Shown: piece by piece, positions 18,914 to 26,614 of the stretch
Layout of the letters: the number at the start of each line of letters is the position of its first letter
Numbering within the stretch: position 1 is the stretch's first letter
Origin: Chthoniobacterales bacterium
Lineage (GTDB): Bacteria > Verrucomicrobiota > Verrucomicrobiia > Chthoniobacterales > UBA10450
Reading direction: 5' to 3'
DNA length: 36,583 bases
NCBI GenBank assembly: GCA_013815325.1
Contig: JACDGM010000045.1
Span: forward strand, 1 to 36,583
Program-made: the position numbers and the translations under genes
The notes under the pieces: generated by a model
Databases searched by the model: none
What the model was told of the DNA's origin: nothing
What the model saw: only the letters and a program-made list of their open reading frames with translations

Positions 18914-19192
18914 GTGACGACTTCGCTCCAGATTCTTTTTGAAGGCAATGTCCAGGGCGTCGGCTTCCGCTGGTCGGTAAAAAGAATTGCCAAAGGTTTC
19001 GACGTGACCGGCTGGGTGCGCAATCTGCCCGACGGCCGCGTCGCGCTGCAGGCGAGCGGCGAAGATGCGGAGGTGCGCGCCTTTATCGAGGCGATCGGCC
19101 AGAGCGAATTGCGCGCGCACATTCGCAAACAAACCGAGTCGGTTCCCGCGCAACCGCCGCAGGCGCGCGGCTTCGAGATTCGCCATGATTAA
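18914..19192 (+). CDS. acyP: Acylphosphatase
   Basis: A 92-aa enzyme hydrolysing acyl phosphates. The phosphate-binding loop GNVQGVGFR is at 11-19 with catalytic R19, and the catalytic Asn is N37 in GWVRNLPDGRV. The ferredoxin-like fold length is normal. It begins at GTG 18914 with no obvious ribosome binding site. It shares 8 bases with the ABC ATPase gene that follows, so they are co-transcribed, but no functional link is evident. Confidence 0.93.
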   Translation: MTTSLQILFEGNVQGVGFRWSVKRIAKGFDVTGWVRNLPDGRVALQASGEDAEVRAFIEAIGQSELRAHIRKQTESVPAQPPQARGFEIRHD

Positions 19193-20039
19193 GCCAGCCG
19201 TCGCGGTCCGTGGCCTAACGAAAGTTTTTCCAATTCCGTTCCGGCGGACGCGCGTCGTCGCAGTGCGCGGCTTGAATCTGGAAGTGGCTCCCGGACAAGT
19301 TTACGGCCTCCTCGGGCCTAACGGATCGGGGAAGAGCACGACCTTGAAGATCATCCTCGGCCTGGTCTCGCCGAGCAGCGGCTCGACGGAAATTTTCGGA
19401 CGCGACAGCCGCGAAGTCGGGAGCCGGGAGGCGGTTGGTTTTCTCCCCGAGAATCCCTATTTTTACAAATACCTCACTGGCGCTGAGACGCTCCGCTTTT
19501 ACGGAAAGCTCTGCGGGCTGAGCGGGGTGCGACTCAAGAGCCGCACCGGCGAATTGCTCGAGCTCGTCGGCTTGCAAAACGCGCGCGACCGGCGGCTCGG
19601 CGGATATTCGAAGGGAATGTTGCAGCGCATCGGCCTGGCGCAGGCGTTGATTCAGGAACCAAAGCTGGTGGTACTCGATGAACCGACCGCGGGAGTCGAT
19701 CCGGCGGGCTCGCGCGATATTCGCGATCTGATTCTGGATCTGAAGCGGCGCGGAATCACGGTCCTGCTCTCCTCGCATCTGCTCGCGCAGGTGCAGGAAA
19801 TTTGTGATCGCGTCGGCATTCTGGCGAACGGTGTCCTTGTGCGCGAAGGTCGCGTTGAAGATCTCCTCGCGATCGAAAATCAAACGGAGCTGATCCTGCA
19901 GAACGCGACGCCGGAAGTGCTCAACGACATCGCCGCGCTGCTGAAGAAATCCAGTGCGCGACTGATCGAGCAACGGCAGCCGCAGACTACACTCGAGCGG
20001 CTTTTTCTCGAGGCGACGAAAGCTCCAGCGGAGAGATGA
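19185..20039 (+). CDS. ABC transporter ATP-binding protein
   Basis: A 284-aa ATPase subunit. Walker A GPNGSGKS is at 44-51, the Q-loop region VGFLPENPYF near 84-93, the signature YSKGMLQRIG at 141-150 and Walker B VVLDEP at 162-167, followed by the H-loop in SSHLLAQV. The subclass is the CcmA/NatA type that pairs with a separate membrane subunit, here the gene at 20126. ATG 19185 is chosen, as it begins MIKPAVAVRG just before the domain. The C-terminal 70 residues are the usual accessory part. Octamer at 19214; a variant (CCTAACGG) at 19317 encodes part of the Walker A motif itself. Confidence 0.93.
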   Translation: MIKPAVAVRGLTKVFPIPFRRTRVVAVRGLNLEVAPGQVYGLLGPNGSGKSTTLKIILGLVSPSSGSTEIFGRDSREVGSREAVGFLPENPYFYKYLTGAETLRFYGKLCGLSGVRLKSRTGELLELVGLQNARDRRLGGYSKGMLQRIGLAQALIQEPKLVVLDEPTAGVDPAGSRDIRDLILDLKRRGITVLLSSHLLAQVQEICDRVGILANGVLVREGRVEDLLAIENQTELILQNATPEVLNDIAALLKKSSARLIEQRQPQTTLERLFLEATKAPAER

Positions 20040-20041
20040 AG

Positions 20042-20115
20042 GTCCACAGGTTGCGCAGATCTACACAGATTTTTTGCGGTTAAATGACTTCTTCAATCTG
20101 TCTTCATCTGTGGAC
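20042..20115. repeat. Inverted repeat of the GTCCACAG type
   Basis: Arms GTCCACAG (20042-20049) and CTGTGGAC (20108-20115), with inner ACAGATT / AATCTGT sequences also in opposite orientation. It lies between the ATPase and permease genes, where it would form a hairpin in the shared message, and it enters the open frame before ATG 20126. Confidence 0.7.
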
Positions 20116-20125
20116 GATTCTCCGC

Positions 20126-21013
20126 ATGAGTAAGTCCGGCCACTCCCGATTCTCGCTCACGCGCATCGCCGCCCTCACGGGCAACACCTTCACCGAGCTC
20201 GTTAGGCTGAAGGTCTTTTATTTCCTCCTCATCTTTGCCCTCCTTCTCATCGGCAGCTCGATCTTCATGGCTCAGCTGAGCTTTCAGCAGGAATTCCAGG
20301 TGCTCAAAGACGTGTCGTTAGGCGCGATGAGCATTTTCACCTCGCTCCTCGCGATTGTGGCCACGGCCCAGCTCATCCCGCACGACGTCGAAGAGCGCAC
20401 CATTTACACCATCCTGGCGAAGCCGGTGCCCCGTTATGAGTATCTCGCCGGCAAGCTTGGCGGCGTTCTCCTTCTCCTTGCCCTCAGCGTCGTCGCCATG
20501 ACCGCGCTCTTCCTCATCGCGCTTTTCGTTAGGCAAGAGATGCTTGTCGGCGTAACACTTCGTCAGACCAGCGGACTGCGCCCGGAGCAAGTGCAGGAGG
20601 CGGTGCGCACGCTCAAGGCCTCGGCCTTCAACGTCAATCTGTTCCCGGGCATCGTTGTCATTTACCTGAAAGCCGCTCTGCTCGCCTCGCTCACCCTGTT
20701 TGTCTCGACCTTTGCGACCTCGAATATCTTCACCATCTGCGTGATGGTTTTTATTTATTTCATCGGCCATCTCCAGGCGATGGCACGCGAGTACTGGCTG
20801 CAGCAAAACAGCGCCGGCTGGATCGCGAAAACCTTTCTCGCGCTTGTTGCTCTTGTGTTTCCGGACCTCCAGCTCTTCAACCTGGTCGACGACATCGTCG
20901 CCGGAACTGCCATCCCGGGCCCGCTCTTCGCGCAAACAGCGGTGCTCGGTTGCGTCTATATCTCGGTCTATTTCTTCTTTGCCTGGGTGGTGTTTCACGG
21001 GAAGGAGCTATGA
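20126..21013 (+). CDS. ABC transporter permease
   Basis: A 295-aa membrane protein with about six hydrophobic helices, partner of the ATPase before it. The first is near residues 26-47 (FYFLLIFALLLIGSSIFMAQL); others include GVLLLLALSVVAMTALFLIALF and the pair near 190-230. A soluble stretch rich in Gln and Arg separates helices 4 and 5, facing out in the usual topology of the ABC-2 class. ATG 20126 is preferred because the frame upstream is repeat sequence. The gene ends in ATGA shared with the next gene. Three octamer copies lie within 330 bases (20199, 20315, 20526). Confidence 0.87.
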   Translation: MSKSGHSRFSLTRIAALTGNTFTELVRLKVFYFLLIFALLLIGSSIFMAQLSFQQEFQVLKDVSLGAMSIFTSLLAIVATAQLIPHDVEERTIYTILAKPVPRYEYLAGKLGGVLLLLALSVVAMTALFLIALFVRQEMLVGVTLRQTSGLRPEQVQEAVRTLKASAFNVNLFPGIVVIYLKAALLASLTLFVSTFATSNIFTICVMVFIYFIGHLQAMAREYWLQQNSAGWIAKTFLALVALVFPDLQLFNLVDDIVAGTAIPGPLFAQTAVLGCVYISVYFFFAWVVFHGKEL

Positions 21014-21768
21014 TTCGCGGCGCGCTTGTCGCCCTCCTTCTGCTCGCGTTCGGAGCGGTCCGTGTGCCGATCGAGTCCTCCCTCGCGGCGCGACATCGCA
21101 GCGCCTATTTCCATGAAACCAGGCTCGGCCTCGACCTGCGCGAGCAGATCGGACAGCTCGGTTTCCTTGCCGCGCTGAGCGGATTTCGTTCGCTCGTTGC
21201 CGATGTTATTTTCATCCAGGCGCACGTCGCATGGGAGCGGACGGAGTGGGGCCGCGTCCTCCTCCTTTTTCGCGAAGCGACCACCTTGCAGCCGCGCTCG
21301 ATTTTGTTCTGGGACATGGCGGCCTGGCACATGGCCTGGAATGCGAGCGTGGCCGCGCGGCACGATCCCTCTCAGCCTAACGAGGCGTTGCGGCGCAAGG
21401 CGGAGCAGGAATATTTCGCGCTCGGGAGAGATTTCCTCGTGCGCGGGATCAAGAACAACCCGGACCGGCCGCAGCTCTACGAGGCGCTCGCCCGCCTGGA
21501 AAAAGACAAGCTCGGCGACCACGCCGCGGCCGCCCGGCTCTACGCGCGCGCCGCCACGCTCCCAGGCGCGCCCGAATACGCCGAGCGCTTCGCCGCCTAC
21601 GAGCTGTCCTATGCGCCGGGCCATGAGCGCTCCGCTTACGCAGCGCTGCTTCAGCTCTACCGTCGCGGCCCGCGTGAACGTTTGCCCACATTGCTGAAGC
21701 GTTTAGAAATTCTCGAAGAGCAGCTCGATATTCCGTTCGATCAACGGATACCGGATGGTGCACGTTAA
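21010..21768 (+). CDS. TPR-like protein coupled to the ABC exporter
   Basis: A 252-aa protein with a hydrophobic N-terminus (about 1-17) that is either a signal peptide or an anchor, followed by helices in pairs (LYEALARLEKDKLGDHAAAARLY and neighbours) in TPR style. It has a strong GAAGGAG ribosome binding site 4 bases before ATG 21010 and shares 4 bases with the permease stop, so it is the third gene of the ABC operon. It probably works with the exporter outside the membrane, but the substrate is unknown. I recognise no named family. Confidence 0.75.
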   Translation: MIRGALVALLLLAFGAVRVPIESSLAARHRSAYFHETRLGLDLREQIGQLGFLAALSGFRSLVADVIFIQAHVAWERTEWGRVLLLFREATTLQPRSILFWDMAAWHMAWNASVAARHDPSQPNEALRRKAEQEYFALGRDFLVRGIKNNPDRPQLYEALARLEKDKLGDHAAAARLYARAATLPGAPEYAERFAAYELSYAPGHERSAYAALLQLYRRGPRERLPTLLKRLEILEEQLDIPFDQRIPDGAR

Positions 21769-21843
21769 ATTTCGTAATCATTTAAAATGGTTACATTGCG
21801 CCCTTTTAACGTTCTAACTTTTTATCCTTTCTAACTTTCCTGG
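21769..21843. promoter_or_regulatory. AT-rich gap, possible promoter
   Basis: This 75-base gap is conspicuously AT-rich against the flanking coding sequence (for example CATTTAAAATGGTTACATT, then TTTTTATCC), and it ends two bases before ATG 21844. It probably holds the promoter of the metallophosphoesterase, but no textbook -35/-10 pair can be fixed by eye. Confidence 0.4.
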
Positions 21844-22566
21844 ATGCGTGTTGCCATTCTTAGCGACATCCACTCAAACCTCGAGGCCCTCGAGGCGGTG
21901 CTGGCGGACGCGCGCGCCCACCACTGCACCCACTTCGTTTGCCTCGGAGATATCGTCGGCTACAACGCGAATCCGAGCGAATGCGTGCAGCTCATCCAGG
22001 AGCTCGAATGCCCGGTCGTAAAAGGCAATCACGACGAACAAGCCGCGATCGATGCTTCCACCAAGGGCTTCAACGAGCTCGCCGAGGAAGCGATCGGCTG
22101 GACCCGTCAACACCTTTCCCGCGAGGAGAAAAGATGGCTGACGGAACTGCGCCTAACGAGGCAGGTGCGCGACTTCACGATCGTCCACGCGACGCTCGAT
22201 ACCCCGCGACAATGGGGCTACGTCTTCAACGACCTCGATGCCATCGCCAGCTTTACCTATCAGCACACCTCGCTCTGCTTTTTCGGCCACACCCATTGGC
22301 CAACTGCTTTCGTGTGCGACGAGAGCGTGCGCCGGATCGCGCCGGGGCATATCGTCATCATCCCGGACAAAAAATATTTCATCAACGCCGGCAGCGTCGG
22401 GCAACCGCGCGACCGCGATTGGCGCGCGGCCTACTGCATCTTCCATTGCGACCGGCATACGGTGGAGCAGCGCCGGGTGAAGTACGATCTCGCCACCACG
22501 CAACGCAAAATCCGCGAGGCGGGGCTGCCTGAGCGCCTCGCCAGCCGGCTCGCGCAAGGACGCTAG
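21844..22566 (+). CDS. Metallophosphoesterase
   Basis: A 240-aa calcineurin-like phosphoesterase with a two-metal site. D8 and H10 are in SDIHSN, GDIVGY is at 35-40, GNHD at 61-64, later His in DFTIVHAT, and GHTHWP completes the site. This is the MJ0936/YfcE-like group of small bacterial phosphodiesterases; the natural substrate is unknown. The C-terminal 40 residues are helical. It is a separate gene from the ABC operon and is followed by a 7-bp hairpin (AGCCCGG 22584-22590, CCGGGCT 22610-22616). Confidence 0.88.
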   Translation: MRVAILSDIHSNLEALEAVLADARAHHCTHFVCLGDIVGYNANPSECVQLIQELECPVVKGNHDEQAAIDASTKGFNELAEEAIGWTRQHLSREEKRWLTELRLTRQVRDFTIVHATLDTPRQWGYVFNDLDAIASFTYQHTSLCFFGHTHWPTAFVCDESVRRIAPGHIVIIPDKKYFINAGSVGQPRDRDWRAAYCIFHCDRHTVEQRRVKYDLATTQRKIREAGLPERLASRLAQGR

Positions 22567-22583
22567 GGGAATTGCTGATGGAA

Positions 22584-22616
22584 AGCCCGGCCTCGCCTCT
22601 GGCTGCGTTCCGGGCT
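22584..22616 (+). terminator. Possible terminator hairpin
   Basis: Arms AGCCCGG (22584-22590) and CCGGGCT (22610-22616) pair perfectly around a 19-base loop, 18 bases past the phosphoesterase stop. No T run follows, so it may end transcription poorly or only fold in the message. Confidence 0.4.
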
Positions 22617-22648
22617 GATTAGGAATCACCACCGGTCCGCGGCGAGAG

Positions 22649-23656
22649 ATGTCTTTACAATCAGAGATCAGAAATCAGAAATCAGAAATTCTCCCCCGCT
22701 CCCTTCTCATCATCAAGCCGAGTTCGTTAGGCGATATCGTCCAGACGCTCCCCGCCGCCGCGCTCCTGCGCGAGGCCTATCCCAACGCCAACATCACCTG
22801 GGTGATCAATCCCGAATGGGCCTCCCTCCTCCGCGGCAACAAGTGCGTCGATCACGTCCACATTTTTCCGCGCGGCGAACTCGGCGGTTTCGGGCTGGCT
22901 ACGCGCCTCCTCCCCTGGATGCGCCAGACGAATCGGCTTAAACCGGACGTCGCCCTCGATTTCCAAGGTCTGCTGCGCAGCGCGTTCATCGGCCGCACCA
23001 GCCACCCGCGCGCCTTCTACGGCATGAGCGACGCGCGCGAAGGAGTGAGAAAATTTTACGACCACATCGCGCCGGTCGATCGCAACACCCATGCGGTCGA
23101 GCGTTACCTCGCGCTCGTCGAGAACTTCGGCGTCCCGATTCAGCGGCCGTTGCGCTTCCCACTCCCCAGTGGCGACCCGATCCAGCATTTCGACGACGAC
23201 GTTCCCTTTGTCCTCCTCCACCCGTTTGCGCGCGGGCGGCGGAAATCACTCAGCGACCTCGCGGTTGAAGATTTTTGCCGCGCGCTTGCACCGCACCGCG
23301 TCGTCCTCGCCGGCCGGACGAAACGCGGACTGCCGGTGGCCGACAACACGGTGAACCTCCTTAACCACACCAGCATCCTGCAACTCGTCTGGCTCATCCG
23401 CCGCGCGCGCTTCACCGTCAGCGTCGACAGCGGCCCGATGCACATCGCCTCTGCCCTGAGCGATCGTCTTATTTCGATCCATTCCTGGAGCGACCCGGGG
23501 AAAGTCGGCCCGTATAACGAATCGGCGTGGGTCTGGAAAAATGGCGAGCTGCGCCAGGTCCGCGATCTCGCGCCCTCCACCCGCCGGGTGAAAGGCCGCG
23601 CTTTCAGGCGGGCCGACGTGCAGCAGATTCTCCCGCTCGTTAGGCAATTCCTGTAG
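22649..23656 (+). CDS. LPS heptosyltransferase family protein (GT9)
   Basis: Up to 335 aa; GT-B glycosyltransferase of family 9, adding heptose from ADP-heptose to the LPS inner core. Markers are LLIIKPSSLGDIVQTLPAA near the start, DFQGLLRS, and the nucleotide-sugar site FTVSVDSGPMHIASAL. It fits the lipid A genes at the other end of the window. The ATG at 22649 is followed by a TCAGAAA-type repeat that codes SEIRNQKSEI, so the first 14 residues are probably not ancestral protein; the conserved part begins near residue 17. Octamer copies are at 22724 and 23637. Confidence 0.87.
   Translation: MSLQSEIRNQKSEILPRSLLIIKPSSLGDIVQTLPAAALLREAYPNANITWVINPEWASLLRGNKCVDHVHIFPRGELGGFGLATRLLPWMRQTNRLKPDVALDFQGLLRSAFIGRTSHPRAFYGMSDAREGVRKFYDHIAPVDRNTHAVERYLALVENFGVPIQRPLRFPLPSGDPIQHFDDDVPFVLLHPFARGRRKSLSDLAVEDFCRALAPHRVVLAGRTKRGLPVADNTVNLLNHTSILQLVWLIRRARFTVSVDSGPMHIASALSDRLISIHSWSDPGKVGPYNESAWVWKNGELRQVRDLAPSTRRVKGRAFRRADVQQILPLVRQFL
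22660..22689 (+). repeat. Short tandem repeat TCAGAAA
   Basis: Four copies of the heptamer (TCAGAGA, then TCAGAAA three times) lie in a row just after the ATG of the heptosyltransferase. A 7-base unit changes the reading frame when it gains or loses a copy. Confidence 0.7.
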
Positions 23657-23930
23657 ACGCTTCGCTCTGCGAAGCGCGGCTGTTTAGCGTGGGGTGTTCG
23701 GCTGGCTGAGACGTCGCGGCCTGGCCCAAACTAGCATTCACGCTCGCCGGCGGTAGCTGATCTTGTTCTCGTTAGGCGATGATTGGTGACACTGACGAAC
23801 CGCCGCCTAACGCCGCCCCCGCAGCCTGCGAATGATTACTTGCATGAGCGGAAGAAGAAGGGAGCCGCGCTTATCCGCGCTAGAGTTGTCGCTCGCATCG
23901 GGACGCACTTCGCGGCAGTCTGTTCCTCTT
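23657..23930. other. Gap upstream of the DUF885 gene
   Basis: No gene is convincing. Octamer TCGTTAGGCG at 23769 faces the near-match CGCCTAACG at 23804-23812, a 9-bp inverted pair about 25 bases apart that could form a hairpin. An open frame from 23832 joins the DUF885 gene but lacks protein-like sequence. The promoter of the DUF885 gene should lie here. Confidence 0.5.
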
Positions 23931-25661
23931 ATGAAATTCTTCGCCCTTCTTTCTCTCGCCGGAATTTTCCTCACTCTTGCCACGGCGCACGCCACGCCGG
24001 AAGACAAGCAATTTGAAACGACCGCAAAGTCTTACATCGAACAATATGTGCAGCGCAATCCCGAGGAAGCGACGAGCCTGGGCGATCATCGCTTCGATGC
24101 GCACCTGACCGATTATTCGCCCGATGCTTTCGCCAAGGCGCGTGCCGCCGCGCGCGAGGCCCGCGAGCAGCTCGGGCAGATCGATCGGACGAAGTTGACC
24201 GGCTCGAACAAGGTCGACGCGCAGATTCTAGAGGACGCGATCGATTACGAGCTCTTCCAGCTCGAGGAGTTGAAGGATTGGGAATCGAATCCTTTGGTTT
24301 ACAATGAAAGTCTCGCCAACAGCCTTTATCTTCTTGTCGCGCGCGATTTCGCGCCGGCGAAAGAGCGGATCGCGAATCTACGCGCGCGCCTGGAGGCAAT
24401 CCCGGCCGTCATCGTGCAAGCGAAGGCGAATTTACAAAGCCCGCCTGAAATCGACACGCAGGTGGCGATTGATCAGACGCAAGGCGCGATCTCGTTAGTC
24501 CGGGATGGACTCGCGCCGCTGCTCGAGCAGGCGCCGGAGTTGAAGGAGGAGATCGCTCCCCTTCAGGAGAAGACCGCCGCGGCCCTCGCCAACTACAAAA
24601 CCTGGCTGGAAAAAGATCTCCTGCCGCGCTCGACCGGCGACTTCCGGCTGGGCGCCGAGAAGTTCCGCAAGAAGCTGCACTTCGCCCTCGCCTCGGATAT
24701 CCCGATGGAAGAAGTGATGACGCGCGCGCAAGCCGATCTCAAGGCGACGCAGGCGGCGATATACGAAACCGCCCTCCCGTTTTACAAGAAATATTTCCCG
24801 AATGCCGACGAGGCTACGCTCGCGGACAAGCAGAAGGTGACGGCCGCGGTGCTCGATCATCTGGCGAACCGACATCCGGACAACGACACGATTGTCGACT
24901 ACTCGAAAAAGGTCGCGGGTGAGGCGACGGCCTTTGTCCGCCAGAAAAACTTCGTGTCCGTGCCAGATGAGCCGCTCGATGTCATCGTTATGCCGGAGTT
25001 CAAGCGCGGGGCGGGCATCGCCTATTGCGATTCGCCGGGGCCGCTGGAGAAAAACGGCAAGACTTTTTTCGCGATCGAGCCCACGCCTAACGACTGGTCG
25101 GAGGCGCGCAAGGAATCATTCTTTCAGGAATACAACAACTACATGGTGCACGACCTCGTCGTCCACGAAGCGATGCCGGGCCACTATTTGCAGCTCGTCC
25201 ACTCGAATCAGTTCAAGGCGCCAACCCTGGTGCGGGCGATGTTTCAAAGCGGAAGCATGATCGAAGGCTGGGCGGTTTACATGGAGCAGATGATGGCGGA
25301 GCAGGGGTTCGGTGGGCCGGAGGTAAAAATCGAACAACTTAAAATGCGGCTGCGCGTAATCGTGAACGCGATCATCGATCAAAGCATCCACGCGGGAAAA
25401 ATGACGGAGAAGGAAGCAATCGATCTGATGGAAAAGGAAGGCTTCCAGCAGGAAGGCGAAGCGGTCGCCAAATGGAAACGCGCGCGCATCAGCTCGGCGC
25501 AGCTCTCGACCTATTTTGTCGGCATAAGCGAGTGGCTCGATCTGCGGACGCGGGCGCAAGCCAAAACGGGGAAGGATTTCGATGCGAAGAAATTCAACGA
25601 CGAAGCGCTGAGCTACGGCAGCCCACCGGTGAAATACATTCGCGAGCTGATGGGGTTGTAA
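23931..25661 (+). CDS. DUF885 family exported peptidase-like protein
   Basis: A 576-aa protein with signal peptide MKFFALLSLAGIFLTLATAHA, so it is exported. The zinc-like motif HEAMPGH is at 412-418 (preceded by MVHDLVV), followed by a downstream acidic residue in MIEGWAVYMEQM. This HE...H arrangement and the long helical N-terminal part are typical of the DUF885 family, thought to be zinc peptidases. ATG 23931 is chosen for the signal peptide. The gene stands alone. An octamer copy at 25086 codes Pro-Asn-Asp. Confidence 0.87.
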   Translation: MKFFALLSLAGIFLTLATAHATPEDKQFETTAKSYIEQYVQRNPEEATSLGDHRFDAHLTDYSPDAFAKARAAAREAREQLGQIDRTKLTGSNKVDAQILEDAIDYELFQLEELKDWESNPLVYNESLANSLYLLVARDFAPAKERIANLRARLEAIPAVIVQAKANLQSPPEIDTQVAIDQTQGAISLVRDGLAPLLEQAPELKEEIAPLQEKTAAALANYKTWLEKDLLPRSTGDFRLGAEKFRKKLHFALASDIPMEEVMTRAQADLKATQAAIYETALPFYKKYFPNADEATLADKQKVTAAVLDHLANRHPDNDTIVDYSKKVAGEATAFVRQKNFVSVPDEPLDVIVMPEFKRGAGIAYCDSPGPLEKNGKTFFAIEPTPNDWSEARKESFFQEYNNYMVHDLVVHEAMPGHYLQLVHSNQFKAPTLVRAMFQSGSMIEGWAVYMEQMMAEQGFGGPEVKIEQLKMRLRVIVNAIIDQSIHAGKMTEKEAIDLMEKEGFQQEGEAVAKWKRARISSAQLSTYFVGISEWLDLRTRAQAKTGKDFDAKKFNDEALSYGSPPVKYIRELMGL

Positions 25662-25693
25662 CTCGATGCGGGCAGCCTGTAGCACAAGTCTTT

Positions 25694-25733
25694 GACCCGC
25701 AACGCTGTCGTCCGGTACAGAACCTCGCGGGTC
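25694..25733. repeat. Short inverted repeat GACCCGC
   Basis: Arms GACCCGC (25694-25700) and GCGGGTC (25727-25733) are perfect complements around a 26-base loop, 33 bases past the DUF885 stop. It may end transcription; no T run follows. Confidence 0.45.
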
Positions 25734-25754
25734 AGAACCCCTCTCTAGACGTCT

Positions 25755-25919
25755 GAGCGAATACAAAGTCGAGCGCGTCGCCATGGTCGGCGACATGGCC
25801 TGGGAAAAAATGGATGATCAAAATCGGCGAACTTCTCGCAAGCGAGACCGTCAGGATTTCGACTCCGCGCAACTCGCCGAAGCGGAACGCTGGATCAGCG
25901 GTTGTAGCTGGGCGCGGTG
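25755..25919 (+). pseudogene. Frameshifted SpoIIAA-like (STAS) remnant
   Basis: Three forward frames in succession spell the C-terminal half of a SpoIIAA-like protein: LSEYKVERVAMVGDMAWEK, then KWMIKIGELLASETVRI, then DFDSAQLAEAERWISG. The first break is at a run of six A (25806-25811 region), one more than WEKW would need; the second is at ATTTCGAC, one T short of coding IFD. The N-terminal half is missing. Both breaks are at homopolymers, so real decay or sequencing error are both possible, but the missing half argues for a relic. It ends at TGA 25918-25920. Confidence 0.6.
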
Positions 25920-25980
25920 ACCTCGGCGGCGCAGCGGCTGGTTGCCCCAAACGCCGACGGGATCCGCCCCCGGCTACAAC
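25901..25980. repeat. Inverted repeat GTTGTAGC
   Basis: Arms GTTGTAGC (25901-25908) and GCTACAAC (25973-25980), with GGGCGCGG and CCGCCCCC extending the pairing inward, lie across the end of the SpoIIAA-like remnant. Probably another mobile or regulatory palindrome; only one copy is in the window. Confidence 0.6.
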
Positions 25981-26076
25981 GCGCGCAATCGCAAGACGCA
26001 AGCTGCCGCGGCAGAGTTTTTTTTAAATCCGATGTGGCTCCGCGCCGCGTTTTACTTTCACCGCGCAAACAAAATT

Positions 26077-26451
26077 ATGGATCAAGTCGGACGAAAAAAA
26101 TGGGCGATTGCGGAAGGATACATTCCTGGGCAAAGCAACGGTCCGGCCCCGGCGATGACGAGTCACGAAGCGATGTGCTTCCTCAACGCGGGCGAGCGCG
26201 ACGCGCACATTCGCGTGACGATTTTTTTTGAAGATCACGACCCCATCGGACCTTACGAATTCACCGTCAAGGCGCGGCGCACCCATCACGTGCGCTTCAA
26301 CAACCTCAATGACCCGCAAGAAGTCCCGCGCGACACCGCTTATTCGAGCCTCATCGAGAGCGACGAGCCCGTCGTCGTGCAACACACACGCCTCGATTCG
26401 CGGCAGGCCGAGAACGCGCTCCTCAGCACCATCGCCTACCCGGTGGACTAA
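26077..26451 (+). CDS. Anabaena sensory rhodopsin transducer (ASRT) family protein
   Basis: A 124-aa beta-barrel protein matching ASRT along its length: KWAIAEGYIPG, SHEAMCFLNAG, DAHIRVTIFFED, GPYEFTVKARRTHHVRFN, DPQEVPRDTAYSS and the strongly conserved VVQHTRLDSRQ with ENALLSTIAYP at the end. In Anabaena the founding member partners a membrane rhodopsin; the wider superfamily is proposed to bind small molecules such as sugars. No rhodopsin gene is in the window, so the second role is more likely. ATG 26077 matches the family start; the open frame upstream is repeat sequence. The gene opens the oxidative carbon block that runs to 34708. Confidence 0.88.
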   Translation: MDQVGRKKWAIAEGYIPGQSNGPAPAMTSHEAMCFLNAGERDAHIRVTIFFEDHDPIGPYEFTVKARRTHHVRFNNLNDPQEVPRDTAYSSLIESDEPVVVQHTRLDSRQAENALLSTIAYPVD

Positions 26452-26481
26452 CGAATGAAGGAGTCGCTCCACAACAGCTTT

Positions 26482-26585
26482 GTCATCCTGAGCCGGCGGA
26501 GCGCGGCGAAGGATCCCGCAAGCGTCCGTTGCGGGCGCCTAACAATCACTCGCTCAAGCGAGCCGGGGAGGTCCCTCGGGATGAC
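26482..26585. repeat. GTCATCCTGAGC element, copy 1
   Basis: About 104 bases running from GTCATCCTGAGCCGGCGGAG to a GGGATGAC end in opposite orientation. The inner part has GAAGGATCCCGCAAGCG. Two more copies are at 33554 and 34737. Such elements are widespread between genes in soil bacteria. An octamer-like GCCTAACAA is inside. Confidence 0.85.
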
Positions 26586-26614
26586 AAGTCCTAACCCCTA
26601 ACGAACTCAAAAAC

